DNA from: Campanula takesimana
Lineage: Eukaryota > Streptophyta > Magnoliopsida > Asterales > Campanulaceae
Reading direction: 5' to 3'
NCBI GenBank assembly: GCA_026119855.1
Contig: JAOWBW010000192.1
Location: 310,001 to 374,000, forward strand
DNA length: 64,000 bases
Below, piece by piece: positions 1-12,053 of this stretch. Numbering within the stretch: position 1 is the first letter of the stretch; each line of letters opens with the position of its first letter. The translations under genes and the position numbers were made by a program. The notes under the pieces were generated by a model, which worked only from the letters and a program-made list of their open reading frames with translations, made no database searches and was not told the DNA's origin.

Positions 1-1904
1 CGAAGTTAGGGGCTTTAGTTGTAAGAGGGTTATAAGGGTTTATGAGTTCAAAGTGGTTCTTGAGGGGCTTAAGTGTATATTTCTTTTAAAAAATCCAACC
101 TTCTCCCTCCCTTCTCCCTCACTTCTCCTGCACACACACACACACACACTCATTTCTCTCCCTCTCTCTTCCATTGTTGAAAAGGTAAGAAAAGCTCCAC
201 TCTCTTTCCTTCTTTTGGTCCTCATTTATTCATCATTTCTCATTACTCCTTTTATATAAAATGTTTAGATCGTCGCTAGGATCGTTTGTAGCTAAGAAAA
301 ATCGAATTCCGCCTCCTTTCATAATTTCCAAGTAAGTTACTTCCCCCCTTTTTATGCTAAAAATGTTCATACTAAGCTTAGATGATGCTTTGATTGCTAT
401 ATATTGCTTTTTGGTTGGATTTTGAGTTGATTAACATTTTATCCATTTTTGTGATAATATGATATTGGGATCATTATTTGATTTGGATTGTTTGGATGTT
501 GTTATATGAGTCCTTTTAGGCTTATAAGTTGTTTTAGTATCTTAATAAACTAGTTAGAAGTGTTAGATTTTGGTTGATGGTGTTTGGGTAAGAGAATTTT
601 GATGAACCCAGTTCATCTTGCCGATTTCCGGCATAACAGGGGTAGTGGGCGACCGCCCAAAATGGGCCTGCGGCCACACATCTTACTGGAAGGTTTTTGT
701 CTTGGTTGAAAGCGTTTTTGGCGACCGCACAACCCTTAGTGGGCGGCCGCATAGTGCTTACTGAAAGTTTATACTTGTTCTTTTGTGTGATTTAAAAAGG
801 TGTTTTGGTCTAAGTCTTGGGTGTCTTTCTAGTCGACCTTAGTGATCTTTGTGGTACACTCTAGTGATAGAATTGGGTCCTTTGTGATTAAAGTCGTGTT
901 GGAAATTGATTAAGTGTTAATTGGAATTTTGGAACATCTTATTGATGTATTGATGGTTTGACTTATCTTTATGATGATTATTTGGTATGATTCCCTACTT
1001 TGGAATCACTGGTTGTTTATTGAGCTAGTATTTTATTACTTAGCCTTTATTTGAAAGTCCAGCTGGTACTTGTGTTCGAGTCAGGCAATGGATAATATTA
1101 TAATGGCACGAGCCAAGTCCAGTATAGTATCGCCCATTGGTCCTTCTTTCCCCTTCCAGATGGCCTTGGTTGGGATGAGCTAGCTCCCTTTGGTGAGTAT
1201 TCTAGCTAGTCGTTTGGGTTATGACTTTGTGTCATATTCCCCTTGTTACTTTATCGTTGTTACATGGTTCCGGTACCGAGGTTGTTTTCTTTAGCTGTCT
1301 ATGCTATTACGAAGATTGGTTGATTGGTTGATTTGGTTGAAGCTGCGCAGCGATTGTTCTATCCGTTTGGGAAACCTTGGCTAATATCCTTTGTTACTTG
1401 TTTATTTCCACTGCTATCTGTTAACTGCTAATTGCTACGTGCTATGTGAGTTTTATTATTGTTTATTGCATCTTAGCATGTCATGTAGTTGCATAAGTGG
1501 CTTATTGAGATTTATCTCACCCCCTTTCTTTTTATCTTTGTTTTCCTTAACCCCCCCCCAGGAGGAAAGTAATAGGACTCGCTGATCACGAGAAGGACGT
1601 CGAGAGTGATCATGACTTTTGGGCAGGTTGTTGTTCGGTTTGCATTACTTAAATGTATAACCTTTGGGATAGTATTACCAAACTGTTACGTCATTAAGAA
1701 GTTGTAATATTTTGTATTTTGGTGTAAGCTTGTGGAGCTTATACTAGTGGTTTAGTAATGTTGTTAATATTTGGATTTCTAAAACCGTGTATTATCATAT
1801 TTTGGTATCAAAAGGAAGTTTTATCTTCTGTATTTTGGTGTTTTATTGTTTTAAGTCGATGTCCAGCTCGTGAGCCCCCGGGCCGCGGGGTCGGGGTCGC
1901 GACA
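1..1904 (+). repeat. Tekay LTR 1 of the array, left end cut by the window
   Basis: Position 1 aligns about 133 bp inside LTR 2, giving a full length near 2.04 kb. It holds a CT/CA-rich stretch (about 100-175), a GTAAGT donor-like site at 332, a GC-rich cassette with GCGGCCGC-like words (645-752) and a polypyrimidine tract ending in CAG at 1561. It ends at 1904 with the GGGGTCGCGACA terminus. Short open frames inside it are chance frames. Confidence 0.88.
645..752 (+). repeat. GC-rich palindrome cassette in Tekay LTR 1
   Basis: Four GC-rich words (GCGACCGCCC, GCGGCCAC, GCGACCGCAC, GCGGCCGC) are spaced through about 100 bp of otherwise AT-rich LTR. The same cassette occurs in LTR 2 (4990-5098) and LTR 3 (9334-9441). 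Function is unknown. Confidence 0.6.
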
Positions 1905-1906
1905 GT

Positions 1907-1918
1907 TGGTATCAGAGC
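1907..1918 (+). other. Primer-binding site, initiator tRNA-Met type
   Basis: TGGTATCAGAGC lies two bases after the LTR end, matching the 3' end of plant initiator tRNA-Met, the usual primer of chromoviruses and Copia elements. Confidence 0.85.
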
Positions 1919-2024
1919 TATGGTTTAGCTCTAAGTTTAAGTATAGGTGGACAAGAATGACCTAGGAGGGTAGTTGTGTTCGGAGTGAGTAACGATTGGT
2001 GTTTTATGCAGGTACTTGTTCAAA

Positions 2025-4178
2025 ATGGCAAGAAGAAGGGCTGGTGAAGGTCACATTGGGGCTTCGAATCTTGAAGAGTTACGGGAAGAAAATCGTGCGA
2101 TGTTTCAGGGTATGTTCGAAGCTGCTATGAAAGCCATTCATGATCAAGGACCGAGAGAGGAACAAGCACCACCTCCACGGTATGGGTTGGAACAGTTCTT
2201 GAAATTTAAACTGATAGAGTATGATGGAGAGCCTGATGTGAAAAAGGCTGAAATGTGGATAGAAGCAATGGAAAAGATCTATGATGTCTTTGGTTGTATG
2301 GGTGAAGACAGAGTTCGGTTTGCGGCCTATAAGCTAGTGGGAGCTGCTGAACATTGGTGGAAGGCAATTAAGGCGAGTTAGGATGAGACTCACGTACCGT
2401 ATACCTGGGAGCTGTTTGTAAGGAAATTCAAGGAGCACTTTATTCCTGTAGTTGATCAGAACAAGAAGGAGATCGAGTTCCTAAACTTGGAGTAGAACTT
2501 GTTGACGGTAGCACATTATTCGGCTAAGTTCACAGAATTAGCTAGGTATTGTGGCTATCTTGTATCAATAGAAGAGCAGAAGGCGTTGAGGTTTATCAGA
2601 GGCTTGAGGACAGCTATCAGAACCCAGCTAATAGCTCAGAGGATTCAGACTTTTCAGGATGCTGTAGACCGTGCCTACTTGGTAGAGCAAGACATTGGAG
2701 AGCACAAGAGGAAAACAGAGGTAGTTAACACGGGTAAACAAGGAGGTCAGAACAGATCACAACCACAACAACGTTTGGATAACCAAGGAAATTCATGAGG
2801 ACAGTCTCAGTTCAGAGGACAACCAATCCTAAGGAATCCTGGCACTACTCCGGGAAACCAAGGGAATCAGAATAGAAGACTTTGTTCTTATTGTCAGAGG
2901 GAAGGACATTCTGAGGATCGATGTTGGAAGAAGCAAGGGAAGTGTATTAATTGCGGTCAGTTGGGGCACTTTGTGAAAGATTGTCCGAGGTTTAAAGGTC
3001 AGCCATCGGGGATAGGAGCTGGTACTTCACAAGGCCAGAAGAGAGATGCAACAGGGAAGCCTAAGGTTCAAGGAAGAGTTTTTGCTATGAACCAGCAGCA
3101 GGCTGCTGATGATCCTTCAGTGATAGGAGGTATTATTTCTGTGTCTAGTGTGAGCGCTCGTGCATTAGTAGATCCAGGATCATCGCGTTCATACATATCT
3201 GTGCACTTTGCTTCTTTGCTAAATGCTTCATCTGAGTCCTTACCTTATGTGTTAGAGGTGTCAACTCCTATGGGAGAGTGTCTGGTAACTGATAAAGTGT
3301 TTTGTGCTTGTAATGTGCTTATTTGTGGTCATGTTTTGTGTGCGGATTTGGTAGTTCTTCCGATACAAGACTTTGACATTATTTTGGGTATAGATTGGCT
3401 GAGAAAATTTCATGCTTCAGTTGATTGTCGTAGGAAGGTCGTTACTTTTTCTATTCCTAATGTGCCTAAGTTTATGTTTTAGGCTATTCCTTTGGGTAGA
3501 AATATTCGTATAATTTCTTATGTGAAAGCTAGGAAGTTGTTGCATCGTGGTTGTGAGGGTTATTTAGCTAGTGTGCTAGATACCAAGAAAGAATCACCTG
3601 GGTTAGAAAGTGTTCGGGTAGTTAGAGAATTTCCTGATGTTTTCTCTTCAGAGTACACTATGCCACCCGATCGAGAGATAGAGTTCTGTATAGATCTATT
3701 ACCAGGTACAGCTCCAATCTCGAAAGCACCTTATAGAATGGCTCCAGCAGAGTTGAAAGAACTGAAGGTTCAGTTACAGGAGTTCCTTGATAGAGGATTT
3801 ATTCGACCTAGTGTTTCACCGTGGGGAGCACCGGTTTTGTTTGTAAGGAAGAAAGACGGTTCGTTGAGGTTATGCATTGATCGACTTGCGTTGCCATCTT
3901 CTCTTGACCGGTTACATAACGTCTTCCATGTTTCTATGCTTCAGAAGTATTTGCACGATTCATCTCACGTGTTACCGAGGGTACCTGAGGATATAGAGCC
4001 TGACATGTCATACGAGGAACGACCGGTTCACATTCTTGATACCAATGTTCAAAAGTTGAGGAATAAAAGCATAGAGTTGGTTAAAGTGCTATGGAGGAAT
4101 CACAATGTCAAAGAATCAACGTGGGAGCTTCGAGAAGACATAAAAACGTGGCTATTTAATTCGGGTAAGTATTTCTAA
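2025..4178 (+). pseudogene. Deleted Tekay gag-protease-chromodomain frame with four stops (unit 1)
   Basis: One reading frame runs from ATG 2025 to 4178 without frameshift but with stops at 2379 (TAG), 2493 (TAG), 2796 (TGA) and 3480 (TAG). It encodes gag, two CCHC knuckles near 2885-2985, a protease with a LVDPGSS-type active site (about 3165) and the N-terminal edge of RT. At about 3880 it jumps in frame, from a sequence ending in LCID, to the integrase C-terminal tether and chromodomain (LWRNHN...STWEL, about 4090-4130). Compared with the complete element at 45314-49774 this removes nearly all RT, RNase H and the integrase core. It could have moved only in trans, and not as now written. 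The upstream in-frame TTG at 2016 is not a credible start. Confidence 0.87.
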
Positions 4179-4200
4179 AATTCGGGAGGAATTTTCTTTT

Positions 4201-4213
4201 AAGGTGGAGTGAA
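4201..4213 (+). other. Polypurine tract, interrupted by a T (unit 1)
   Basis: AAGGTGGAGTGAA lies directly before LTR 2. In the full-length Tekay the same place reads AAGGGGGAGTGAA. The T interrupts the purine run that normally primes plus-strand synthesis. Unit 2 has the same change at 8546-8558. Confidence 0.65.
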
Positions 4214-6249
4214 TGTCGCGACCCGGAAACCCGTCTCTATTTTCTTGGTAGTAAATATTTATTTATTTATTTAATTATTTATGTGTGCATTTTGTGTTTT
4301 ATAATATGTCATGCCTAGCTTTTTAATTGATCAATTGTGCTAAGTGCGAAGTTAGGGGCTTTAGTTGTAAGAGGGTTATAAGGGTTTATGAGTTCAAAGT
4401 GGTTCTTGAGGGGCTTAAGTGTATATTTCTTTTAAAAAATCCAACCTTCTCCCTCCCTTCTCCCTCACTTCTCCTGCACACACACACACACACACTCATT
4501 TCTCTCCCTCTCTCTTCCATTGTTGAAAAGGTAAGAAAAGCTCCACTCTCTTTCCTTCTTTTGGTCCTCATTTATTCATCATTTCTCATTACTCCTTTTA
4601 TATAAAATGTTTAGATCGTCGCTAGGATCGTTTGTAGCTAAGAAAAATCGAATTCCGCCTCCTTTCATAATTTCCAAGTAAGTTACTTCCCCCCTTTTTA
4701 TGCTAAAAATGTTCATACTAAGCTTAGATGATGCTTTGATTGCTATATATTGCTTTTTGGTTGGATTTTGAGTTGATTAACATTTTATCCATTTTTGTGA
4801 TAATATGATATTGGGATCATTATTTGATTTGGATTGTTTGGATGTTGTTATATGAGTCCTTTTAGGCTTATAAGTTGTTTTAGTATCTTAATAAACTAGT
4901 TAGAAGTGTTAGATTTTGGTTGATGGTGTTTGGGTAAGAGAATTTTGATGAACCCAGTTCATCTTGCCGATTTCCGGCACAACAGGGGTAGTGGGCGACC
5001 GCCCAAAATGGGCCTGCGGCCACACATCTTACTGGAAGGTTTTTGTCTTGGTTGAAAGCGTTTTGGGCGACCGCACAACCCTTAGTGGGCGGCCGCATAG
5101 TGCTTACTGAAAGTTTATACTTGTTCTTTTGTGTGATTTAAAAAGGTGTTTTGGTCTAAGTCTTGGGTGTCTTTCTAGTCGACCTTAGTGATCTTTGTGG
5201 TACACTCTAGTGATAGAATTGGGTCCTTTGTGATTAAAGTCGTGTTGGAAATTTATTAAGTGTTAATTGGAATTTTGGAACATCTTATTGATGTATTGAT
5301 GGTTTGACTTATCTTTATGATGATTATTTGGTATGATTCCCTACTTTGGAATCACTGGTTGTTTATTGAGCTAGTATTTTATTACTTAGACTTTATTTGA
5401 AAGTCCAGCTGGTACTTGTGTTCGAGTCAGGCAATGGATAATATTATAATGGCACGAGCCAAGTCCAGTATAGTATCGCCCATTGGTCCTTCTTTCCCCT
5501 TCCAGATGGCCTTGGTTGGGATGAGCTAGCTCCCTTTGGTGAGTATTCTAGCTAGTCGTTTGGGTTATGACTTTGTGTCATATTCCCCTTGTTACTTTAT
5601 CGTTGATACATGGTTCCGGTACCGGGGTTGTTATCTTCAGCTGTCTATGCTATTACGAAGATTGGTTGATTGGTTGATTTGGTTGAAGCTGCGCAGCGAT
5701 TGTTCTATCCGTTTGGGAAACCTTGGCTAATATCCTTTGTTACTTGTTTATTTCCACTGCTATCTGTTAACTGCTAATTGCTACGTGCTATGTGAGTTTT
5801 ATTATTGTTTATTGCATCTTAGCATGTCATGTAGTTGCATAAGTGGCTTATTGAGATTTATCTTACCCCCTTTCTTTTTATCTTTGTTTTCCTTAACCCC
5901 CCCCAGGAGGAAAGTAATAGGACTCGCTGATCACGAGAAGGACGTCGAGAGTGATCATGACTTTTGGGCAGGTTGTTGTTCGGTTTGCATTACTTAAATG
6001 TATAACCTTTGGGATAGTATTACCAAACTGTTACGTCATTAAGAAGTTGTAATATTTTGTATTTTGGTGTAAGCTTGTGGAGCTTATACTAGTGGTTTAG
6101 TAATGTTGTTAATATTTGGATTTCTAAAACCGTGTATTATCATATTTTGGTATCAAAAGGAAGTTTTATCTTCTGTATTTTGGTGTTTTATTGTTTTAAG
6201 TCGATGTCCAGCTCGCGAGCCCCCGGCCCGCGGGGTCGGGGTCGCGACA
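4214..6249 (+). repeat. Tekay LTR 2 of the array (2036 bp, complete)
   Basis: Bounded by TGTCGCGACCC and GGGGTCGCGACA, it serves as 3' LTR of unit 1 and 5' LTR of unit 2. It is nearly identical to LTR 1, with a handful of substitutions, for example the word following the GGTACCG motif near 5620 and the length of the C run at about 5897-5904. GC-rich cassette at 4990-5098; acceptor-like CAG at 5906. A primer-binding site follows at 6252-6263. Confidence 0.9.
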
Positions 6250-6251
6250 GT

Positions 6252-6263
6252 TGGTATCAGAGC
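6252..6263 (+). other. Primer-binding site, initiator tRNA-Met type (unit 2)
   Basis: TGGTATCAGAGC follows LTR 2 by two bases, as in unit 1. Confidence 0.85.
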
Positions 6264-6369
6264 TATGGTTTAGCTCTAAGTTTAAGTATAGGTGGACAAG
6301 AATGACCTAGGAGGGTAGTTGTGTTCGGAGTGAGTAACGATTGGTGTTTTATGCAGGTACTTGTTCAAA

Positions 6370-8523
6370 ATGGCAAGAAGAAGGGCTGGTGAAGGTCACA
6401 TTGGGGCTTCGAATCTTGAAGAGTTACGGGAAGAAAATCGTGCGATGTTTCAGGGTATGTTCGAAGCTGCTATGAAAGCCATTCATGATCAAGGACCGAG
6501 AGAGGAACAAGCACCACCTCCACGGTATGGGTTGGAACAGTTCTTGAAATTTAAACTGATAGAGTATGATGGAGAGCCTGATGTGAAAAAGGCTGAAATG
6601 TGGATAGAAGCAATGGAAAAGATCTATGATGTCTTTGGTTGTACGGGTGAAGACAGAGTTCGGTTTGCGGCCTATAAGCTAGTGGGAGCTGCTGAACATT
6701 GGTGGAAGGCAATTAAGGCGAGTTAGGATGAGACTCACGTACCGTATACCTGGGAGCTGTTTGTAAGGAAATTCAAGGAGCACTTTATTCCTGTAGTTGA
6801 TCAGAACAAGAAGGAGATCGAGTTCCTAAACTTGGAGTAGAACTTGTTGACGGTAGCACATTATTCGGCTAAGTTCACAGAATTAGCTAGGTATTGTGGC
6901 TATCTTGTATCAATAGAAGAGCAGAAGGCGTTGAGGTTTATCAGAGGCTTGAGGACAGCTATCAGAACCCAGCTAATAGCTCAGAGGATTCAGACTTTTC
7001 AGGATGCTGTAGACCGTGCCTACTTGGTAGAGCAAGACATTGGAGAGCACAAGAGGAAAACAGAGGTAGTTAACACGGGTAAACAAGGAGGTCAGAACAG
7101 ATCACAACCACAACAACGTTTGGATAACCAAGGAAATTCATGAGGACAGTCTCAGTTCAGAGGACAACCAATCCTAAGGAATCCTGGCACTACTCCGGGA
7201 AACCAAGGGAATCAGAATAGAAGACTTTGTTCTTATTGTCAGAGGGAAGGACATTCTGAGGATCGATGTTGGAAGAAGCAAGGGAAGTGTATTAATTGCG
7301 GTCAGTTGGGGCACTTTGTGAAAGATTGTCCGAGGTTTAAAGGTCAGCCATCGGGGATAGGAGCTGGTACTTCACAAGGCCAGAAGAGAGATGCAACAGG
7401 GAAGCCTAAGGTTCAAGGAAGAGTTTTTGCTATGAACCAGCAGCAGGCTGCTGATGATCCTTCAGTGATAGGAGGTATTATTTCTGTGTCTAGTGTGAGC
7501 GCTCGTGCATTAGTAGATCCAGGATCATCGCGTTCATACATATCTGTGCACTTTGCTTCTTTGCTAAATGCTTCATCTGAGTCCTTACCTTATGTGTTAG
7601 AGGTGTCAACTCCTATGGGAGAGTGTCTGGTAACTGATAAAGTGTTTTGTGCTTGTAATGTGCTTATTTGTGGTCATGTTTTGTGTGCGGATTTGGTAGT
7701 TCTTCCGATACAAGACTTTGACATTATTTTGGGTATAGATTGGCTGAGAAAATTTCATGCTTCAGTTGATTGTCGTAGGAAGGTCGTTACTTTTTCTATT
7801 CCTAATGTGCCTAAGTTTATGTTTTAGGCTATTCCTTTGGGTAGAAATATTCGTATAATTTCTTATGTGAAAGCTAGGAAGTTGTTGCATCGTGGTTGTG
7901 AGGGTTATTTAGCTAGTGTGCTAGATACCAAGAAAGAATCACCTGGGTTAGAAAGTGTTCGGGTAGTTAGAGAATTTCCTGATGTTTTCTCTTCAGAGTA
8001 CACTATGCCACCCGATCGAGAGATAGAGTTCTGTATAGATCTATTACCAGGTACAGCTCCAATCTCGAAAGCACCTTATAGAATGGCTCCAGCAGAGTTG
8101 AAAGAACTGAAGGTTCAGTTACAGGAGTTCCTTGATAGAGGATTTATTCGACCTAGTGTTTCACCGTGGGGAGCACCGGTTTTGTTTGTAAGGAAGAAAG
8201 ACGGTTCGTTGAGGTTATGCATTGATCGACTTGCGTTGCCATCTTCTCTTGACCGGTTACATAACGTCTTCCATGTTTCTATGCTTCAGAAGTATTTGCA
8301 CGATTCATCTCACGTGTTACCGAGGGTACCTGAGGATATAGAGCCTGACATGTCATACGAGGAACGACCGGTTCACATTCTTGATACCAATGTTCAAAAG
8401 TTGAGGAATAAAAGCATAGAGTTGGTTAAAGTGCTATGGAGGAATCACAATGTCAAAGAATCAACGTGGGAGCTTCGAGAAGACATAAAAACGTGGCTAT
8501 TTAATTCGGGTAAGTATTTCTAA
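6370..8523 (+). pseudogene. Deleted Tekay gag-protease-chromodomain frame with four stops (unit 2)
   Basis: Same length and structure as unit 1. Stops at 6724, 6838, 7141 and 7825 match unit 1 exactly, as do the in-frame pol deletion (about 8225) and the altered polypurine tract. The only coding difference noticed is Met versus Thr near position 6645 (ATG in unit 1, ACG here). Shared lesions show the unit was already dead when it was duplicated, and near-identity shows the duplication is recent. Recognisable parts are gag, two CCHC knuckles, aspartic protease and chromodomain. No RT core, RNase H or DDE integrase remains. Confidence 0.87.
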
Positions 8524-8558
8524 AATTCGGGAGGAATTTTCTTTTAAGGTGGAGTGAA

Positions 8559-11285
8559 TGTCGCGACCCGGAAACCCGTCTCTATTTTCTTGGTAGTAAA
8601 TATTTATTTATTTATTTAATTATTTATGTGTGCATTTTGTGTTTTATAATATGTCATGCCTAGATTTTTAATTGATCAATTGTGCTAAGTGCGAAGTTAG
8701 GGGCTTTAGTTGTAAGAGGGTTATAAGGGTTTATGAGTTCAAAGTGGTTCTTGAGGGGCTTAAGTGTATATTTCTTTTAAAAAATCCAACCTTCTCCCTC
8801 CCTTCTCCCTCACTTCTCCTGCACACACACACACACACTCATTTCTCTCCCTCTCTCTTCCATTGTTGAAAAGGTAAGAAAAGCTCCACTCTCTTTCCTT
8901 CTTTTGGTCCTCATTTATTCATCATTTCTCATTACTCCTTTTATATAAAATGTTTAGATCGTCGCTAGGATCGTTTGTAGCTAAGAAAAATCGAATTCCG
9001 CCTCCTTTCATAATTTCCAAGTAAGTTACTTCCCCCCTTTTTATGCTAAAAATGTTCATACTAAGCTTAGATGATGCTTTGATTGCTATATATTTCTTTT
9101 TGGTTGGATTTTGAGTTGATTAACATTTTATCCATTTTTGTGATAATATGATATTGGGATCATTATTTGATTTGGATTGTTTGGATGTTGTTATATGAGT
9201 CCTTTTAGGCTTATAAGTTGTTTTAGTATCTTAATAAACTAGTTAGAAGTGTTAGATTTTGGTTGATGGTGTTTGGGTAAGAGAATTTTGATGAACCCAG
9301 TTCATCTTGCCGATTTCCGGCATAACAGGGGTAGTGGGCGACCGCCCAAAATGGGCCTGCGGCCACACATCTTACTGGAAGGTTTTTGTCTTGGTTGAAA
9401 GCGTTTTGGGCGACCGCACAACCCTTAGTGGGCGGCCGCATAGTGCTTACTGAAAGTTTATACTTGTTCTTTTGTGTGATTTAAAAAGGTGTTTTGGTCT
9501 AAGTCTTGGGTGTCTTTCTAGTCGACCTTAGTGATCTTTGTGGTACACTCTAGTGATAGAATTGGGTCCTTTGTGATTAAAGTCGTGTTGGAAATTTATT
9601 AAGTGTTAATTGGAATTTTGGAACATCTTATTGATGTATTGATGGTTTGACTTATCTTTATGATGATTATTTGGTATGATTCCCTACTTTGGAATCACTG
9701 GTTGTTTATTGAGCTAGTATTTTATTACTTAGCCTTTATTTGAAAGTCCAGCTGGTACTTGTGTTCGAGTCAGGCAATGGATAATATTATAATGGCACGA
9801 GCCAAGTCCAGTATAGTATCGCCCATTGGTCCTTCTTTCCCCTTCCAGATGGCCTTGGTTGGGATGAGCTAGCTCCCTTTGGTGAGTATTCTAGCTAGTT
9901 GTTTGGGTTATGACTTTGTGTCATATTCCCCTTGTTACTTTATCGTTGTTACATGGTTCCGGTACCGAGGTTGTTTTCTTTAGCTGTCTATGCTATTACG
10001 AAGATTGGTTGATTGGTTGATTTGGTTGAAGCTGCGCAGCGATTGTTCTATCCGTTTGGGAAACCTTGGCTAATATCCTTTGTTACTTGTTTATTTCCGC
10101 TGCTATCTGTTAACTGCTAATTGCTACGTGCTATGTGAGTTTTATTATTGCTTATTGCATCTTAGCATGTCATGTAGTTGCATAAGTGGCTTATTGAGAT
10201 TTATCTCACCCCCTTTCTTTTTATCTTTGTTTTCCTTAACCCCCCCTCAGGAGGAAAGTAATAGGACTCGCTGATCACGAGAAGGACGTCGAGAGTGATC
10301 ATGACTTTTGGGCAGGTTGTTGTTCGGTTTGCATTACTTAAATGTATAACCTTTGGGATAGTATTACCAAACTGTGATTCCCTACTTTGGAATCATTGGT
10401 TGTTTATTGAGCTAGTATTTTATTACTTAGCCTTTATTTGAAAGTCCAGCTGGTACTTGTGTTCGAGTCAGACAATGGATAATATTATAATGGCACGAGC
10501 CAAGTCCAGTATAGTATCGCCCATTGGTCCTTCTTTCCCCTTCCAGATGGCCTTGGTTGGGATGAGCTAGCTCCCTTTGGTGAGTATTCTAGCTAGTCGT
10601 TTGGGTTATGACTTTGTGTCATATTCCCCTTGTTACTTTATCGTTTTTACATGGTTCCGGTACCGGGGTTGTTATCTTCAGCTGTCTATGCTATTACGAA
10701 GATTGGTTGATTTGGTTGAAGCTGCGCAGCGATTGTTCTATCCGTTTGGGAAACCTTGGCTAATATCCTTTGTTACTTGTTTATTTCCGCTGCTATCTGT
10801 TAACTGCTAATTGCTACGTGCTATGTGAGTTTTATTATTGCTTATTGCCTCTTAGCATGTCATGTAGTTGCATAAGTGGCTTATTGAGATTTATCTCACC
10901 CCCTTTCTATTTATCTTTGTTTTCCTTAACCCCCCCGCAGGAGGAAAGTAATAGGACTCGCTGATCACGAGAAGGACGTCGAGAGTGATCGTGACTTTTG
11001 GGCAGGTTGTTGTTCGGTTTGCATTACTTAAATGTATAACCTTTGGGATAGTATTACCAAACTGTGACGTCATTAAGAAGTTGTAATATTTTGTATTTTG
11101 GTGTAAGCTTGTGGAGCTTATACTAGTGGTTTAGTAATGTTGTTAATATTTGGATTTCTAAAACCGTGTATTATCATATTTTGGTATCAAAAGGAATTTT
11201 TATCTTCTGTATTTTGGTATTTTACTGTTTTAAGTCGACGTCCAGCTCGCAAGCTCCCGGCCCCCACGGTGTCGGGGTCGCGACA
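8559..11285 (+). repeat. Tekay LTR 3 with an internal 0.7-kb tandem duplication (2727 bp)
   Basis: Termini match LTRs 1 and 2, but the LTR is about 690 bp longer because 9677-10374 is repeated as 10375-11064. The breakpoint shares only a few bases (ctgTGA). The two copies differ: the first matches LTR 1 at diagnostic sites near 9965, the second matches LTR 2 at the equivalent place near 10665. Acceptor-like CAG sites exist in both copies (10250 and 10940). At 11286 the sequence changes abruptly to Tat-type DNA. Confidence 0.87.
9677..11064 (+). repeat. Two-copy tandem duplication inside LTR 3 (698 + 690 bp)
   Basis: Copies start at 9677 and 10375, both reading TGATTCCCTAC, and end at ACTG before 10375 and at 11064. 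They cover the second half of the LTR, including the polypyrimidine tract. The second copy lacks one repeat of a GATTGGTT-type word present in the first. Confidence 0.85.
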
Positions 11286-12014
11286 TACTGGGGCTTCAGC
11301 AGCAACAATGTTGGGGGTCGATATCAGAAAGAACAAATGGGGCTTCTTCAGCCAAAAACTGGGGCTGACCCGACCATAACATCCGGAGACATACCGTTGA
11401 GTAGTCTTGATCTAATGGGTGTTTGGAATTGACCTTTTGAGTGCTCGCGCTAGGCTTTCAGATTTGCTTCACCATACACATCTCCATACTCCTCAATTTA
11501 GCAAAAAAATGCAAAATTCAAAATAAAATGCAAAAATCCATTTCATTCATGATTCTCCCTCTAGTCATTCATAATCTTTCGTTCATTAATTCATAAATAA
11601 ACGAAGTTTGAAATTCAAGCAATGCACATGCGTCAAAAAAAAATAAGAAAGAAAAGTCAATTGCAAAAAAATCATCATGAAAAAAGTGAAATGTGACTTT
11701 CACCCATCAAAGGCAAATGATTGCAAAATGAAAAGAGAATGTATTCTTGTCCCAATGTTTCTCTGAATCTCTCAATCTTAAAGATTTCAATCCATGTATT
11801 TGTTCTAAAACTTTTGTTGCACATGAATGACACATTCGAGCACATCAATGTTCAGATATATTATGTTTGCTCGTGAAAATCTCTTGCAGGTATACATCAC
11901 ACACCCTGCCACATTATGGTCCTCACAAGAAGGTTCCTCATCAACATCAATGCTCAGGAAATGAGATTTCCCAATGGATTTTTGAAAAATAATATGTTCG
12001 AGTTGCTAAATTCG

Positions 12015-12053
12015 AACTACGCTGGTCTGATTCTTGAAAGAGATACGTAGGCA
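12015..12053 (+). other. Tat hairpin motif, copy a
   Basis: Outer arms CTACG (12017-12021) and CGTAG (12046-12050) enclose TTCT and AGAG-type inner arms. It is the first of eight related sites in the window. Confidence 0.6.

Larger units (their letters stand above)
1..11285 (+). mobile_element. Tandem array of deleted Tekay-type chromoviruses (LTR-body-LTR-body-LTR)
   Basis: Three LTRs alternate with two nearly identical 2309-bp bodies, so the sequence repeats with a period of about 4345 bp. LTRs open with TGTCGCGACCC and close with GGGGTCGCGACA. Each of the first two is followed by a TGGTATCAGAGC primer-binding site complementary to initiator tRNA-Met. Both bodies lack most of RT, RNase H and integrase. 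The arrangement is typical of unequal recombination between LTRs of neighbouring copies rather than of independent insertions. The array interrupts Tat-type DNA that resumes at 11286. Its left end lies outside the window, so its target duplication cannot be checked. Confidence 0.88.

Noticed and set aside
53..259. Leucine-rich open frame at the start of each Tekay LTR
   Set aside because: It lies in the CT-rich part of an LTR, and the hydrophobic look comes from CTC/TTT codons. It is present only because the LTR is repeated.
1545..1561. Variable C-runs as sequencing or assembly errors
   Set aside because: Run length does vary between copies and may be partly error, but the tract with CAG is conserved in all Tekay LTRs, including copies with a T or G within the run, so it is treated as real.
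1907..1918. tRNA gene suggested by the TGGTATCAGAGC word
   Set aside because: It is only the primer-binding site, with no tRNA cloverleaf around it.
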